NCBI GenBank assembly: GCA_964392615.1
Contig: CAYMRB010000140.1
Span: 1 to 20,963 of the forward strand
Direction of reading: 5' to 3'
Source: CAYMRB01 sp964392615
Lineage (GTDB): Bacteria > Planctomycetota > UBA8108
DNA length: 20,963 nucleotides
The notes under the pieces are model-generated. The model ran no database searches. It was not told the DNA's origin and saw only the letters and a list, made by a program, of their open reading frames with translations. Below, piece after piece: positions 9,035-16,701 of this stretch (the first letter of the stretch is position 1; every line of letters begins with the position of its first letter). Position numbers and translations under genes: made by a program.

Positions 9035-9299
9035 CGGGGGCGCTCCGGGGCTCGGGGGGCGAATTCGGGGCTTGGGCGGGGGTTGTGCGACCCGCGGTCG
9101 GGTCACTATCCCAATTCGGCCCCGGCGTGGCAAGGGGCGGAGGCCCGGAGGCCCGGAGGCACGCGGGCAGGCATTTTCGTGGGCGTCCCGAGAGCGCTGC
9201 CATAAAATGGTTCGCTAGCAGTCTGTGCCAACGGGCTGCGAGGCCATTTCTCTGGCCAACGGTCTCAGGTCAGCAGCATCGCAGCGGATAGAGGGAAAC
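9035..9299. promoter_or_regulatory. divergent intergenic region: G-runs, small repeats, -10-like box
   Basis: This 265-bp spacer lies between the leftward isomerase-like gene and the rightward giant gene. Bases 9036-9082 hold six G-runs of 3-6 with loops of 1-7 (G-quadruplex pattern). Bases 9138-9160 hold nearly three copies of CGGAGGCC. TAAAAT at 9203-9208 matches five of six -10 consensus bases but has no convincing -35 box at 17 bp. GCCAACGG occurs twice (9227-9234 and 9255-9262), and a small GGCCA/TGGCC dyad spans 9242-9257. AGAGGGA just before ATG 9300 is the ribosome site. No gene was seen in this spacer. Confidence 0.4.
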
Positions 9300-12200
9300 A
9301 TGGAGTCGACGGAGCGCTTCGTCGGGGGGACAGTGTCGTCGCGTAGCAGGTCGTTGCGTCACGGCGCCGTTCGGTTGGTGGCAGTCGCGTTCTTGGTCTT
9401 GTTCGGGGGGCTGCTCGTCGTGCCGTTGCGCGCCGACGACTGCAACCGCAACGGCCAAGAGGACGAGGTCGACATCGCTGAGGGCGTCAGCGCGGATTGC
9501 AACTCCGACGGTGAGCCGGACGAGTGCGAGGTCGCCTCGATCGTGTTCGGCGTCCGCGAGCAGGGGCTCGAGTCCGCGCGCTTTCCGCGCGCTCTGGTCG
9601 CCGCGGACCTCAACGGTGACGGCGCCACGGACGTGGTCACCGCGAATCAGGACGCGGACACTTCGTCGACGGTTTCGGTCCTGCTGAACGACGGCACGGG
9701 CCTGTTTGCGCGGGCCGACTTCGACGATGCCCAACGCGCGACGTCGATCGCCGTCGCTGACATGGACGCGGACGGCGACCTCGATCTGGTCACCGCGAAC
9801 TTCTTCACTCTCGAGGTGCTGTGGAACGACGGCGCCGGTGCGTTCGACAGCGCGACGAGCATCGAGGTCGAGCGCCAGACGCGGTTCGCGACGTTGGCAG
9901 ACGTCGACGGCGACGGTCTCACCGACGTTCTCGCGACGAACACGCGCAACGACGACGTGTCGCTCTTCCGCAACGAAGGAGAGAGAGCGTTTGCCGCGAG
10001 CGCGTCGTTCGACGTCGGCGAGTACCCGGTCTGGGTCGAAGCCGCCGACTTCGACGGTGACGGCGCGATCGACGTCGTGACCGCCAACCGCGACACGGAC
10101 GACGGCTCTCTACTTCTCGGCGACGGAGCGGGAGGCTTCGCGGCGGCGGTGTCGATTCCGTTCGGCGCGCAGCAGCCCGCCTCGATCGATGCCGAGGACT
10201 TCGATAACGATGGCGACGTCGACCTCGCGGTCACGAGCCGAAGCGGGCTCGTCGTCCTGTACAACGATGGCGACGGTACGTTTCCGCAGACCGACACCTT
10301 CGACGTCGACGCGTACCGCGTGCTGGCGGCCGATCTGGACGACGACGGCGACATCGACCTCGCCTACGGCTCGTCCGCCGATCCGACCGTGGCAGTGCTC
10401 GTCAACGCCGGCACGTTCTTCACGGGGCCGCAGAGCTTCATCGTCGAGTTCGGTCCCGAGATGCTCGCCGCCAGCGACTTCGATGGCGATGGCGACGTCG
10501 ACGTTGCCGTGGGCTACGCGAGCCGCGTGCGCGTCGCGTTCATGTGGAACGGCGACGCCGCCACGCTCGACCTGCAGACCCGTCAGGGCAGCATGGGCCC
10601 GGCGCCGCACGCCGTCTGCTCCGGCGATTTCGACGGGGACGGCTATCCCGACGTGGTCACGGGGGACGGTCTGGGCTCGAGCCTCACGCTGATTCGCAAC
10701 GACGGGGCGGGCAATATGCGCGTCGTGCGCACGACGAGCACGGGGCGCTACCTGAACTCGGTCGACACGGCCGACTTCGACGGCGACGGCGACCTCGATA
10801 TCGTGACCGGCGGCATCCAGGACCAGCGCATGCAGGTCCTGATGAACAACGGTGACGCAACGTGGACCGGACGCCGCGAGTACGTAACCGGAACGCGGCC
10901 GTTCCATGTTCGCGCGGGCGACATCAACGGCGATCGACGGGCAGACATCATCAGCTCGAACGAGAACTCCGGCAACATCACCGTCTACGTCAACGATCCC
11001 GCCAACCCGGGGCAGTTCGTCGGTCGAGCCAACTACCGGGTCGGTAGCCGGCCGGTCTGCAGCGCGGTGGGGGATCTCAATGGAGACGGATCGAACGACA
11101 TCGCCGTCGCGAATGTCGGCACCCGGAACTTCTCCGTGCTGATGAACAACGGCGACGGCACGTTCGCAACCGCCGTCAACTATCCCGTCGGCACGGGTGC
11201 GTGGTACGTCTGGATCGCCGATTTCAACGGCGACGGCAACGAGGACGTCATCACCGCGAACCAGACCAACCGCACGGTCGGGTACTTCGCGAATCTCGGC
11301 GATGGCACGTTCGCGAACGGCATCGAGTTCGACGCGGGCGGGCAGCCGTACGCGCTCTTGGTCGAGGACGTCAACGGCGACGGTGCACTCGACATCATCA
11401 CGGGCAACAACGCCAACGACACCATGGGCGTGCTGCTCGGCTCCGGCGACGGTCGGTTCTTCGCGGCGTTGACCTTCTCCACGGGCGGCGGGCCGCGTTT
11501 CGTCATGGCGGAGGACTGGGACCAGGACGGCGACATGGATCTCGGAGCGATCCATCACGATTCACGCGGCTTCTCGTTCTTCTACAACCAGGCTCCGGAA
11601 CTGCTGCGCGATGACTATCTGACGGCGATCTGCACCGAAGTCGACTTCGACAGCATGCAGACGCAAACGAGCGAGGGACGCGCGGTCAAGTTCACCGCGC
11701 CCGCCGACCGCGGCGACCTATCGCTCTTGGAGACCGTCTACATCAACGGCAAGAAGTTCGTCCTCCACGACGAGTTCCTGCGCAACGTGTTCCCGGATCG
11801 CTTCCCGGGGTTGGACGCGGAGACTTACAACGCCCTCGTCGGTCGTCGCGCGACTCGCGAGTACTGGGGCGGCAGCATCGTGCACATCGACACGCCGGAT
11901 GGGCGGATGTACGGCTTCAAGCTCATCATCCTGTCGGGCGACGATTCGTCGGAGCTGCTGGACCTCGACGAGGTGCGCAGCGTCTACGAGACGCTGTCCG
12001 AGAGCTTCGCTCTCCAGCCGCTCGCGTATCTTCCTGAGAGCATTCCCGCGCGCGAGCGCGCGATCGGCTGGGAGGACCCGGGCTTCCCGATCGCGTTCGA
12101 CGTGTCGGTCGGTGACGCGGGCTACGAGGCGTACACCGAGGCCGTCGGCTACGGCACCGTGCGCATCATGACCGAGGAGGAGTTCAACGATGCGAACGAG

Positions 12201-14798
12201 GGCTGCGGCGGTTTCGGCTTCCAGGACATCCTCGTCCTGGATCACGCGCCGCGCGACATCGAGGGCGTCGTCGGCGGTGTGGTCACGGGCCAGATCCAGG
12301 GCGCGTTGAGCCACGTCGCGATACGTACCGGCCGTCGCGGCACGCCGAACTGCTTCCTCGAGGGCGCGACGGCCGCTTTCGCGCCGTTCGAAGGCCAGCT
12401 CGTGCGGCTCGAGGTCGAGGCGCGCGAGTTCACCGTCGAGCCAGCGACGCTCGAGGAGGCGCAGGCCTTCTGGGCGAACCGTCCCCAGATCGAGGAGGTG
12501 CCTGAGGTCGACCCGGTCTTCGACGAGTTCACCGCGCTCCTCGACATCGACCTCTCCGCTGCGGATATCTCGCCCGAGTCCCGCTTCGGAGGCAAGGCGA
12601 CCAATATGGCGCGACTGCAGCGCACGCTGACCGGCGAGTACGCGGAGTATGCCGAGGTCGGGTTCGCGATCCCGATGCGCTACTACCTCGAGTTCATGGA
12701 GTCGAACCGGATGCTGTCGGCGATCAATCCGCCGCAGCGCGTGACGTACAACGAGTACCTCGCCGAGCTGTACGAGCACGAGGAGTTCCAGGCGAGCTCG
12801 CAGTTCCGCTGCCGCGCGCTCGAGGCGATGCGAGATCACATGGACGACAACAGCGTCGTCAACCCGGATCTCGTCATGGCCCTCGCGGCGCGCGTCGACG
12901 AGGTCTTCGGGTTCACGGACCAGCGCGTGCGATTCCGGTCGTCGTCGAACGTCGAGGACATCCTCGAGTTCAACGGTGCCGGACTCTACGACTCGACGTC
13001 GGCCTGTGCCGCCGACGATCTCGACGCCGATACGCGCGGCCCGTCGATCTGCGACCCGACGCGCGACAACGAGCGGGGCATCGCGCGCGCGCTGCGCAAG
13101 GTCTGGCAGAGCACGTGGACGTTCCGCGCGTTCGAGGAGCGGGCCTACTACGGCATCCCGCAGGACGCGGTCGCGATGGGCGTCCTCGTCAACCGAGCGT
13201 TTGTCGATGAGTTGAAGAACGGTGTGGCCTTCACCGGCGAGCCGAACAACCCGCTCGACAACCGATACGTCGTTACGTCGCAAGTCGGCGAGAACAGCGT
13301 CGTCAGCCCCGAACCGGGCGAGCTGCCCGCGAAGGACCTCCTGCTCGTCGCCGAGGGCGAGGTGCTCGAGATCCTGCGGGCCACGAGATCGTCGCTCGTG
13401 CCGGAGGGCGAGGACGTCATGACCGACGACGAGCTGCGCGAGCTCGGTGAACTGCTCGCCCACGTCGACGAAACGCTCGACGTGGACACCGGAGAGCATG
13501 ATCCGGAGAACGTCGTGCTCGACTTCGAGTTCAAGATCGAGGCGCCGTCGGGCGAGCTCGCGGTCAAGCAGGTGCGTCCGTTCCTGCGCTCGGCCGAGCG
13601 GCCGCCGACGCCCGAGTTCGAGCTGGTGATTCCGGCGGGGACCGTCGCGTGCGTCGGCTATGGCAACCTGAGCATCGGGCGCGATCCGCAGATCGTGCGC
13701 GAGCTCAAGAGCGAGCTCACGCTCCGCGCGGGCACGCACGTGCTACGGACGTCGTCGATCGCGTACGCGCTCGATCTGGTCGACAACGTGACCTTCGGAC
13801 CGGAGGCGTCGATCGCGCTACCCGTCACGCCGGGTATCATCCGTACGAGCCGCATCGACGACCGAACCAGCACGCGACACCAGTTCGCGTTCGATCAGGT
13901 TTTCGAGCTGGCCGATGGTCGGCTGTTGAAGGTGCGGCTGCTGCTGTTCGATATCTACCGAGCGCGCGGCGACGAGCCGGTGGGGGCTCCGTTCCGGCTC
14001 GACGAGGATTTCCTCGAGGCCGGCGGAAGCATCTCGGGGGAGATCTCCGACCCGAGCGCTCCGGATCTGCCGAGCGTGTACGTCGAGTACTTCTCGTGCC
14101 GCTACGACAGCCTGCCGCTCTACGCGGTCGACGCGGAGTTCGAGGATGGCACGACGGTCCGCATCCTCGAGCGCTACGATCCGCCGGAGCTCAACGAGGA
14201 GTTCGGCCACATCGTTCCGCTCGTCGCGACCGTCGATGTCGGCGGTGAGCGCCGGCGCGTGACGGAGTACTGGGATCTCGTCTACGCCGCGCAGCGCCAC
14301 AACCGCTTCGTGCGCCATTGGGCCGTCTTCGCGACGCCGATCGTCGCGGACGGCTTCGGCGCGCCGATCGCGGCGGTCGAGGTTTGGGAGCGCACCACCG
14401 ATCCGACCAGCGGCGAGGTCCTCCAGGAGCCGCACATCGTGTATCTCGGCGAGGACTTCGCACGGCTCGGCGAGTCGCCTGCGACGACCTACACGCTCGA
14501 GGAAACCGAGGATCTCCCGCCGACGACGTTCCAGCGCGGTGACGCCGACGGCGACGGCGAGCTGACGATCACCGATCCGATCAGCACGCTGCAGTTCCTG
14601 TTCTCGCAGGGCGCCGCGCCGGGCTGCATGAAGGCCGCTGACGCGGACGATTCCGGCGACGTGACGCTGACCGACGCGGTCCGCAGCCTCGGGCACCTAT
14701 TCCAGGGCGGGGACGCGCTGCCGGATCCGTTCGGAGCCTGTGGCGTCGATCCGACGGACGACGCGCTCGAGTGCGAAGATCCGGGCTCCTGCCTCTGA
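9300..14798 (+). CDS. giant secreted FG-GAP propeller / PPDK-like dikinase / dockerin-like protein
   Basis: 1832-residue protein. Domains in order: a hydrophobic signal (about 24-45, ending PLRA|DD); a Ca-binding-like segment DCNRNGQEDEVDIAEG...DCNSDGEPDECE (47-76); fourteen FG-GAP/VCBS blades, each with a D-x-[DN]-x-D-G type loop (about 94-766); a region without recognised fold (767-960); a phosphohistidine swivel domain with GALSHVAIRTG, His1005; a PPDK/PEP-synthase N-type ATP-binding domain with SRFGGKATNMARL (Lys1099), VRFRSSSNVED (1210-1220), GVAFTGEPNN (1308-1317) and the closing AVKQVRPF (1421-1428); a beta-rich unknown region (1431-1740); and a C-terminal RGDADGDGELTITD...ADDSGDVTLTD dockerin/EF-hand-like pair (1745-1832). 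Swivel before ATP domain, and L-S-H-V-x-[IV]-R around the His, resembles glucan water dikinase. ATG 9300 follows AGAGGGA; homology and the signal start there. Phosphotransfer outside the cytoplasm would be unusual; a binding-only role is possible. Confidence 0.9.
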   Translation: MESTERFVGGTVSSRSRSLRHGAVRLVAVAFLVLFGGLLVVPLRADDCNRNGQEDEVDIAEGVSADCNSDGEPDECEVASIVFGVREQGLESARFPRALVAADLNGDGATDVVTANQDADTSSTVSVLLNDGTGLFARADFDDAQRATSIAVADMDADGDLDLVTANFFTLEVLWNDGAGAFDSATSIEVERQTRFATLADVDGDGLTDVLATNTRNDDVSLFRNEGERAFAASASFDVGEYPVWVEAADFDGDGAIDVVTANRDTDDGSLLLGDGAGGFAAAVSIPFGAQQPASIDAEDFDNDGDVDLAVTSRSGLVVLYNDGDGTFPQTDTFDVDAYRVLAADLDDDGDIDLAYGSSADPTVAVLVNAGTFFTGPQSFIVEFGPEMLAASDFDGDGDVDVAVGYASRVRVAFMWNGDAATLDLQTRQGSMGPAPHAVCSGDFDGDGYPDVVTGDGLGSSLTLIRNDGAGNMRVVRTTSTGRYLNSVDTADFDGDGDLDIVTGGIQDQRMQVLMNNGDATWTGRREYVTGTRPFHVRAGDINGDRRADIISSNENSGNITVYVNDPANPGQFVGRANYRVGSRPVCSAVGDLNGDGSNDIAVANVGTRNFSVLMNNGDGTFATAVNYPVGTGAWYVWIADFNGDGNEDVITANQTNRTVGYFANLGDGTFANGIEFDAGGQPYALLVEDVNGDGALDIITGNNANDTMGVLLGSGDGRFFAALTFSTGGGPRFVMAEDWDQDGDMDLGAIHHDSRGFSFFYNQAPELLRDDYLTAICTEVDFDSMQTQTSEGRAVKFTAPADRGDLSLLETVYINGKKFVLHDEFLRNVFPDRFPGLDAETYNALVGRRATREYWGGSIVHIDTPDGRMYGFKLIILSGDDSSELLDLDEVRSVYETLSESFALQPLAYLPESIPARERAIGWEDPGFPIAFDVSVGDAGYEAYTEAVGYGTVRIMTEEEFNDANEGCGGFGFQDILVLDHAPRDIEGVVGGVVTGQIQGALSHVAIRTGRRGTPNCFLEGATAAFAPFEGQLVRLEVEAREFTVEPATLEEAQAFWANRPQIEEVPEVDPVFDEFTALLDIDLSAADISPESRFGGKATNMARLQRTLTGEYAEYAEVGFAIPMRYYLEFMESNRMLSAINPPQRVTYNEYLAELYEHEEFQASSQFRCRALEAMRDHMDDNSVVNPDLVMALAARVDEVFGFTDQRVRFRSSSNVEDILEFNGAGLYDSTSACAADDLDADTRGPSICDPTRDNERGIARALRKVWQSTWTFRAFEERAYYGIPQDAVAMGVLVNRAFVDELKNGVAFTGEPNNPLDNRYVVTSQVGENSVVSPEPGELPAKDLLLVAEGEVLEILRATRSSLVPEGEDVMTDDELRELGELLAHVDETLDVDTGEHDPENVVLDFEFKIEAPSGELAVKQVRPFLRSAERPPTPEFELVIPAGTVACVGYGNLSIGRDPQIVRELKSELTLRAGTHVLRTSSIAYALDLVDNVTFGPEASIALPVTPGIIRTSRIDDRTSTRHQFAFDQVFELADGRLLKVRLLLFDIYRARGDEPVGAPFRLDEDFLEAGGSISGEISDPSAPDLPSVYVEYFSCRYDSLPLYAVDAEFEDGTTVRILERYDPPELNEEFGHIVPLVATVDVGGERRRVTEYWDLVYAAQRHNRFVRHWAVFATPIVADGFGAPIAAVEVWERTTDPTSGEVLQEPHIVYLGEDFARLGESPATTYTLEETEDLPPTTFQRGDADGDGELTITDPISTLQFLFSQGAAPGCMKAADADDSGDVTLTDAVRSLGHLFQGGDALPDPFGACGVDPTDDALECEDPGSCL

Positions 14799-14820
14799 TC
14801 TGATCTGATCTGATCTGATC
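14796..14820. repeat. (TGATC)5 microsatellite containing the stop codon
   Basis: Five exact copies of TGATC start at 14796; the first supplies the TGA stop of the giant gene, and the fourth (14811) supplies a second in-frame TGA. The tract contains five GATC sites in 25 bp and ends in the TGATCA palindrome. Confidence 0.95.
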
Positions 14821-14837
14821 AGACCCGACGCGAGCTC

Positions 14838-14861
14838 TGCGCTCCCACCGGCGGGAGCGCA
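14838..14861 (+). terminator. hairpin downstream of the giant gene, candidate terminator
   Basis: TGCGCTCCC (14838-14846) and GGGAGCGCA (14853-14861) form a perfect 9-bp stem around the 6-nt loop ACCGGC, 40 bp after the stop codon. The stem is GC-rich but the following bases (ACATTCCG) are not a U-tract, so it is either a weak intrinsic terminator or a 3'-end stabilising hairpin. Confidence 0.5.
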
Positions 14862-14990
14862 ACATTCCGTGACGGCGCGCCGACGAAGTGCTCTTTGACT
14901 TCGCCCGCGGCCGTGTCTACGCTGAATCCCACAGAAGACCTGGCGGGCCGTTCGGTCCGTCGTGGGGACAGTCGACGAAAGGAGCGCGTC

Positions 14991-15770
14991 ATGTCGATTC
15001 GTCGCAACGTCGTGTGCGGAGCACTGGCGGGCGTCTGGGTCTGTCTCGCGGGGGTCTCGGCGCAGGACCGCAGCAAGAAGCCGCCGGAGAAGAAGAACGA
15101 CATCGAAGCGACGGTCCAGCTGAAGGGGGCGCTCAAGAACGACCCCCGCTTCCTCCAGATCGCCTATCCGAAGGTCGAGAAGAAGGGGAAGCGACCGAAG
15201 GCGACCAAGGCATTCGTCGGGCTGCCGAAGAAGCTGGTCGTCTACCGCGACCGTCGCGTCCGGCTCGAGGACATCGAGCCCGAGACCAAGGTCTGGATCT
15301 TCGGCCGTCCTATCGAGCGCGAGGTTCGCGGCGGCGGCGGCGGCGGCGGCGCCGGGCTCGGCGGCGGCGGTCGCGGCGGAACGGATCGGCAGATCCAGAC
15401 CGCGACGGTCGTGATCTTCGGCGACGGCGTCGCCGTGAATCACTCCTACAAGGACCGCAAGGACAAGACGCTGAAGTGGTGCCAGGCGACTGTGACGATG
15501 GTCAAGGGAGGCCTGCGCGTCGACTACGAGGGGAGCTCGTACCGCGTCGGGCTGGCCTCGAAGGCCCCCGTCATCCGCCGCGAGAAGTGCGACCGCAAGC
15601 TCGCCGCCAAGGCGAAGTACGGCCGCCTCGACGCGCGGAAGACCAAGACGCGTCCGAAGGAGGAGAGCAAGCTGAACGCCAAGTACGAGTCGTTCATCGC
15701 GAAGCGGCTCATCCTCCTCGACTCGCGCCTTCTGCGCACGGCGTACCCCGCTCTGTTCGCGGATCGGTGA
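14991..15770 (+). CDS. secreted Lys/Gly-rich protein of unknown function
   Basis: 259-residue protein not recognised as a known family. A Sec signal peptide (SIRRNVVCGALAGVWVCLAG, then VSAQ) is followed by a Lys-rich stretch (DRSKKPPEKKND), a segment KLVVYRDRRVRLEDIEPETK, and a Gly-rich spacer (about 114-127). A beta-like segment then reads TATVVIFGDGVAVNHSYKDR and TVTMVKGGLRVDYEGSSYRV. The C-terminus is strongly basic and alpha-helical-looking. Two Cys (KWCQATV, EKCDRK) could form a disulfide. ATG 14991 has a ribosome site (AAAGGAG, 14977-14983) 7 bases upstream; the frame is open further but lacks coding signs. Its Lys-rich, exported character resembles the thioredoxin-like protein at 5781 without visible homology. 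It is probably monocistronic, with a hairpin upstream and a long spacer downstream. Confidence 0.75.
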   Translation: MSIRRNVVCGALAGVWVCLAGVSAQDRSKKPPEKKNDIEATVQLKGALKNDPRFLQIAYPKVEKKGKRPKATKAFVGLPKKLVVYRDRRVRLEDIEPETKVWIFGRPIEREVRGGGGGGGAGLGGGGRGGTDRQIQTATVVIFGDGVAVNHSYKDRKDKTLKWCQATVTMVKGGLRVDYEGSSYRVGLASKAPVIRREKCDRKLAAKAKYGRLDARKTKTRPKEESKLNAKYESFIAKRLILLDSRLLRTAYPALFADR

Positions 15771-15928
15771 GAGCGACACTCCCGTTCGGCGACGGCTCTC
15801 GGGCGGGGTCGGCTCTTTTTCGGGCGACCGCTTGACGTCCCGGCCTGTTCTCGCCAGGATGTCCGAGCTTCGACACTCCTGTCGGAGTCTCAAGTGTGTC
15901 AAAACTGGTGGTTGACGACCGAGAATTC

Positions 15929-15958
15929 GAGACAACTCGATTCTGTTCGAGTTGTCTC
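15929..15958. promoter_or_regulatory. 12-bp perfect inverted repeat with 6-nt spacer
   Basis: GAGACAACTCGA (15929-15940) and TCGAGTTGTCTC (15947-15958) are exact reverse complements around TTCTGT. It lies 77 bp before ATG 16036. It could be an operator for a dimeric regulator or a strong RNA hairpin in a leader; no T-run follows, so an intrinsic terminator is unlikely. Confidence 0.6.
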
Positions 15959-15981
15959 CGAACTCTCGTGAGTCCTCTTGG

Positions 15982-15999
15982 CGCGAATTCTGATTCGCG
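15982..15999. promoter_or_regulatory. 7-bp inverted repeat with 4-nt loop upstream of 16036
   Basis: CGCGAAT (15982-15988) and ATTCGCG (15993-15999) flank TCTG and would fold into a compact hairpin ending 36 bases before ATG 16036. Together with the 12-bp repeat upstream it suggests a structured leader or paired operator sites. Confidence 0.45.
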
Positions 16000-16035
16000 G
16001 ACGCTGTAGCTTTCAGAGCAGGACCGGACCGGGGG

Positions 16036-16701
16036 ATGATCGCCACAAATACCATGGGTGACGCTCCCCCGAGCGCTGCCGAGATTCAGCAGATCCTCAC
16101 CGACACGGCGCGTTCGGTGAAGGTGATGAAGGCGAGCTGGCTGCGCGTCGCGATGAACCTCAAGCAGATTCGCGACCACGAGCTCTGGCGCCACGTCGAT
16201 CCGCCGTGTGAGAACTACGAGGACTACGTCTTCGGCATCCTCGATCTCAATCGTTACGTCCACCGCCGCATGATGCAGGCGATGGACTACACGGAGGAGC
16301 GACGGCCGCAGTTGTTGCAGGACTTCGCGCAGCGTGGCGAGGAGGTCGCGGTGCCGTCGTACGACACCGTGAACCAGCTGCGGCGCGCGGAGAAGGACTT
16401 CTCCGACCGCGAGGACGACTTCCAGGCGCTCGAGACGCGCGTCTGGGACGACGGCGTCGGCCGGCAGAAGCTCAAGAAGGAGATCGACTCGCTGCTCGAC
16501 GACGGCAGCACGGGTTCCGACGACGGCGATACCGCCGAGACCGGGGTGAAAGCCGACGCCAGCGATGCGCCGGACAGCCTCGAGGGCGTCGTCGCGCGGC
16601 TCAAGGAGATCGAAAAGGTGCTCCTGCGCGTCGACGTGCCGAAGGAGGCGCGCAAGCTGCTGTTTCAGCTCGTCGAGATCCTCGAGAAGGAGTGCCGTTG
16701 A
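16036..16701 (+). CDS. predicted DNA-binding-like protein with acidic linker and coiled-coil tail
   Basis: 221-residue cytoplasmic-looking protein, not assigned to a named family with confidence. Residues about 20-80 (WLRVAMNLKQIRDHELWRH, then ENYEDYVFGILDLNRYVHRR) match the general pattern 'L..IRd..LYr..g..tFeeYv...l.lsrs.ayr.i.a' seen in small helix-turn-helix proteins of plasmids and phages, so DNA binding is an inference. Residues about 154-178 are an acidic, low-complexity linker (DDGSTGSDDGDTAETG). The last 38 residues form an amphipathic, probably coiled-coil helix (VVARLKEIEKVLLRVDVPK). Starts ATG 16036 and ATG 16054 are both possible; 16036 directly follows GGGGG and its ribosome site is poorly spaced. 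The stop overlaps the start of the next gene, so it is translationally coupled with the C39 peptidase. Confidence 0.65.
   Translation: MIATNTMGDAPPSAAEIQQILTDTARSVKVMKASWLRVAMNLKQIRDHELWRHVDPPCENYEDYVFGILDLNRYVHRRMMQAMDYTEERRPQLLQDFAQRGEEVAVPSYDTVNQLRRAEKDFSDREDDFQALETRVWDDGVGRQKLKKEIDSLLDDGSTGSDDGDTAETGVKADASDAPDSLEGVVARLKEIEKVLLRVDVPKEARKLLFQLVEILEKECR

Larger units (their letters stand above)
15771..16035. other. 265-bp intergenic region rich in inverted repeats, lower GC
   Basis: No gene was seen. After the stop, GAGAGC/GCTCTC (15769-15800) and GGTCG/CGACC (15807-15829, with a T5 run in its loop) are weak dyads. From about 15860 the base composition becomes visibly less GC-rich than the flanking genes, and four dyads follow: ACTCC/GGAGT (15875-15888), a 12-bp perfect repeat (15929-15958), ACTC/GAGT (15962-15973) and CGCGAAT/ATTCGCG (15982-15999). 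It probably holds the end of the upstream transcript and the promoter or leader of the downstream trio. Confidence 0.5.

Noticed and set aside
10110..11558. A 482-codon minus-strand open frame opposite the FG-GAP repeats
   Set aside because: Its apparent repeats (VxVAVxVxIG type) mirror the DNA repeats encoding the plus-strand propeller blades.
11718..13739. A 673-codon minus-strand open frame opposite the giant gene
   Set aside because: It is a GC-driven shadow of the plus-strand gene: strong domain motifs lie on the plus strand and the minus product has no recognisable motif.
15807..15829. Intrinsic terminator with T5 run
   Set aside because: The T-run lies inside the loop of the GGTCG/CGACC dyad, not after a stem, so the geometry does not fit.
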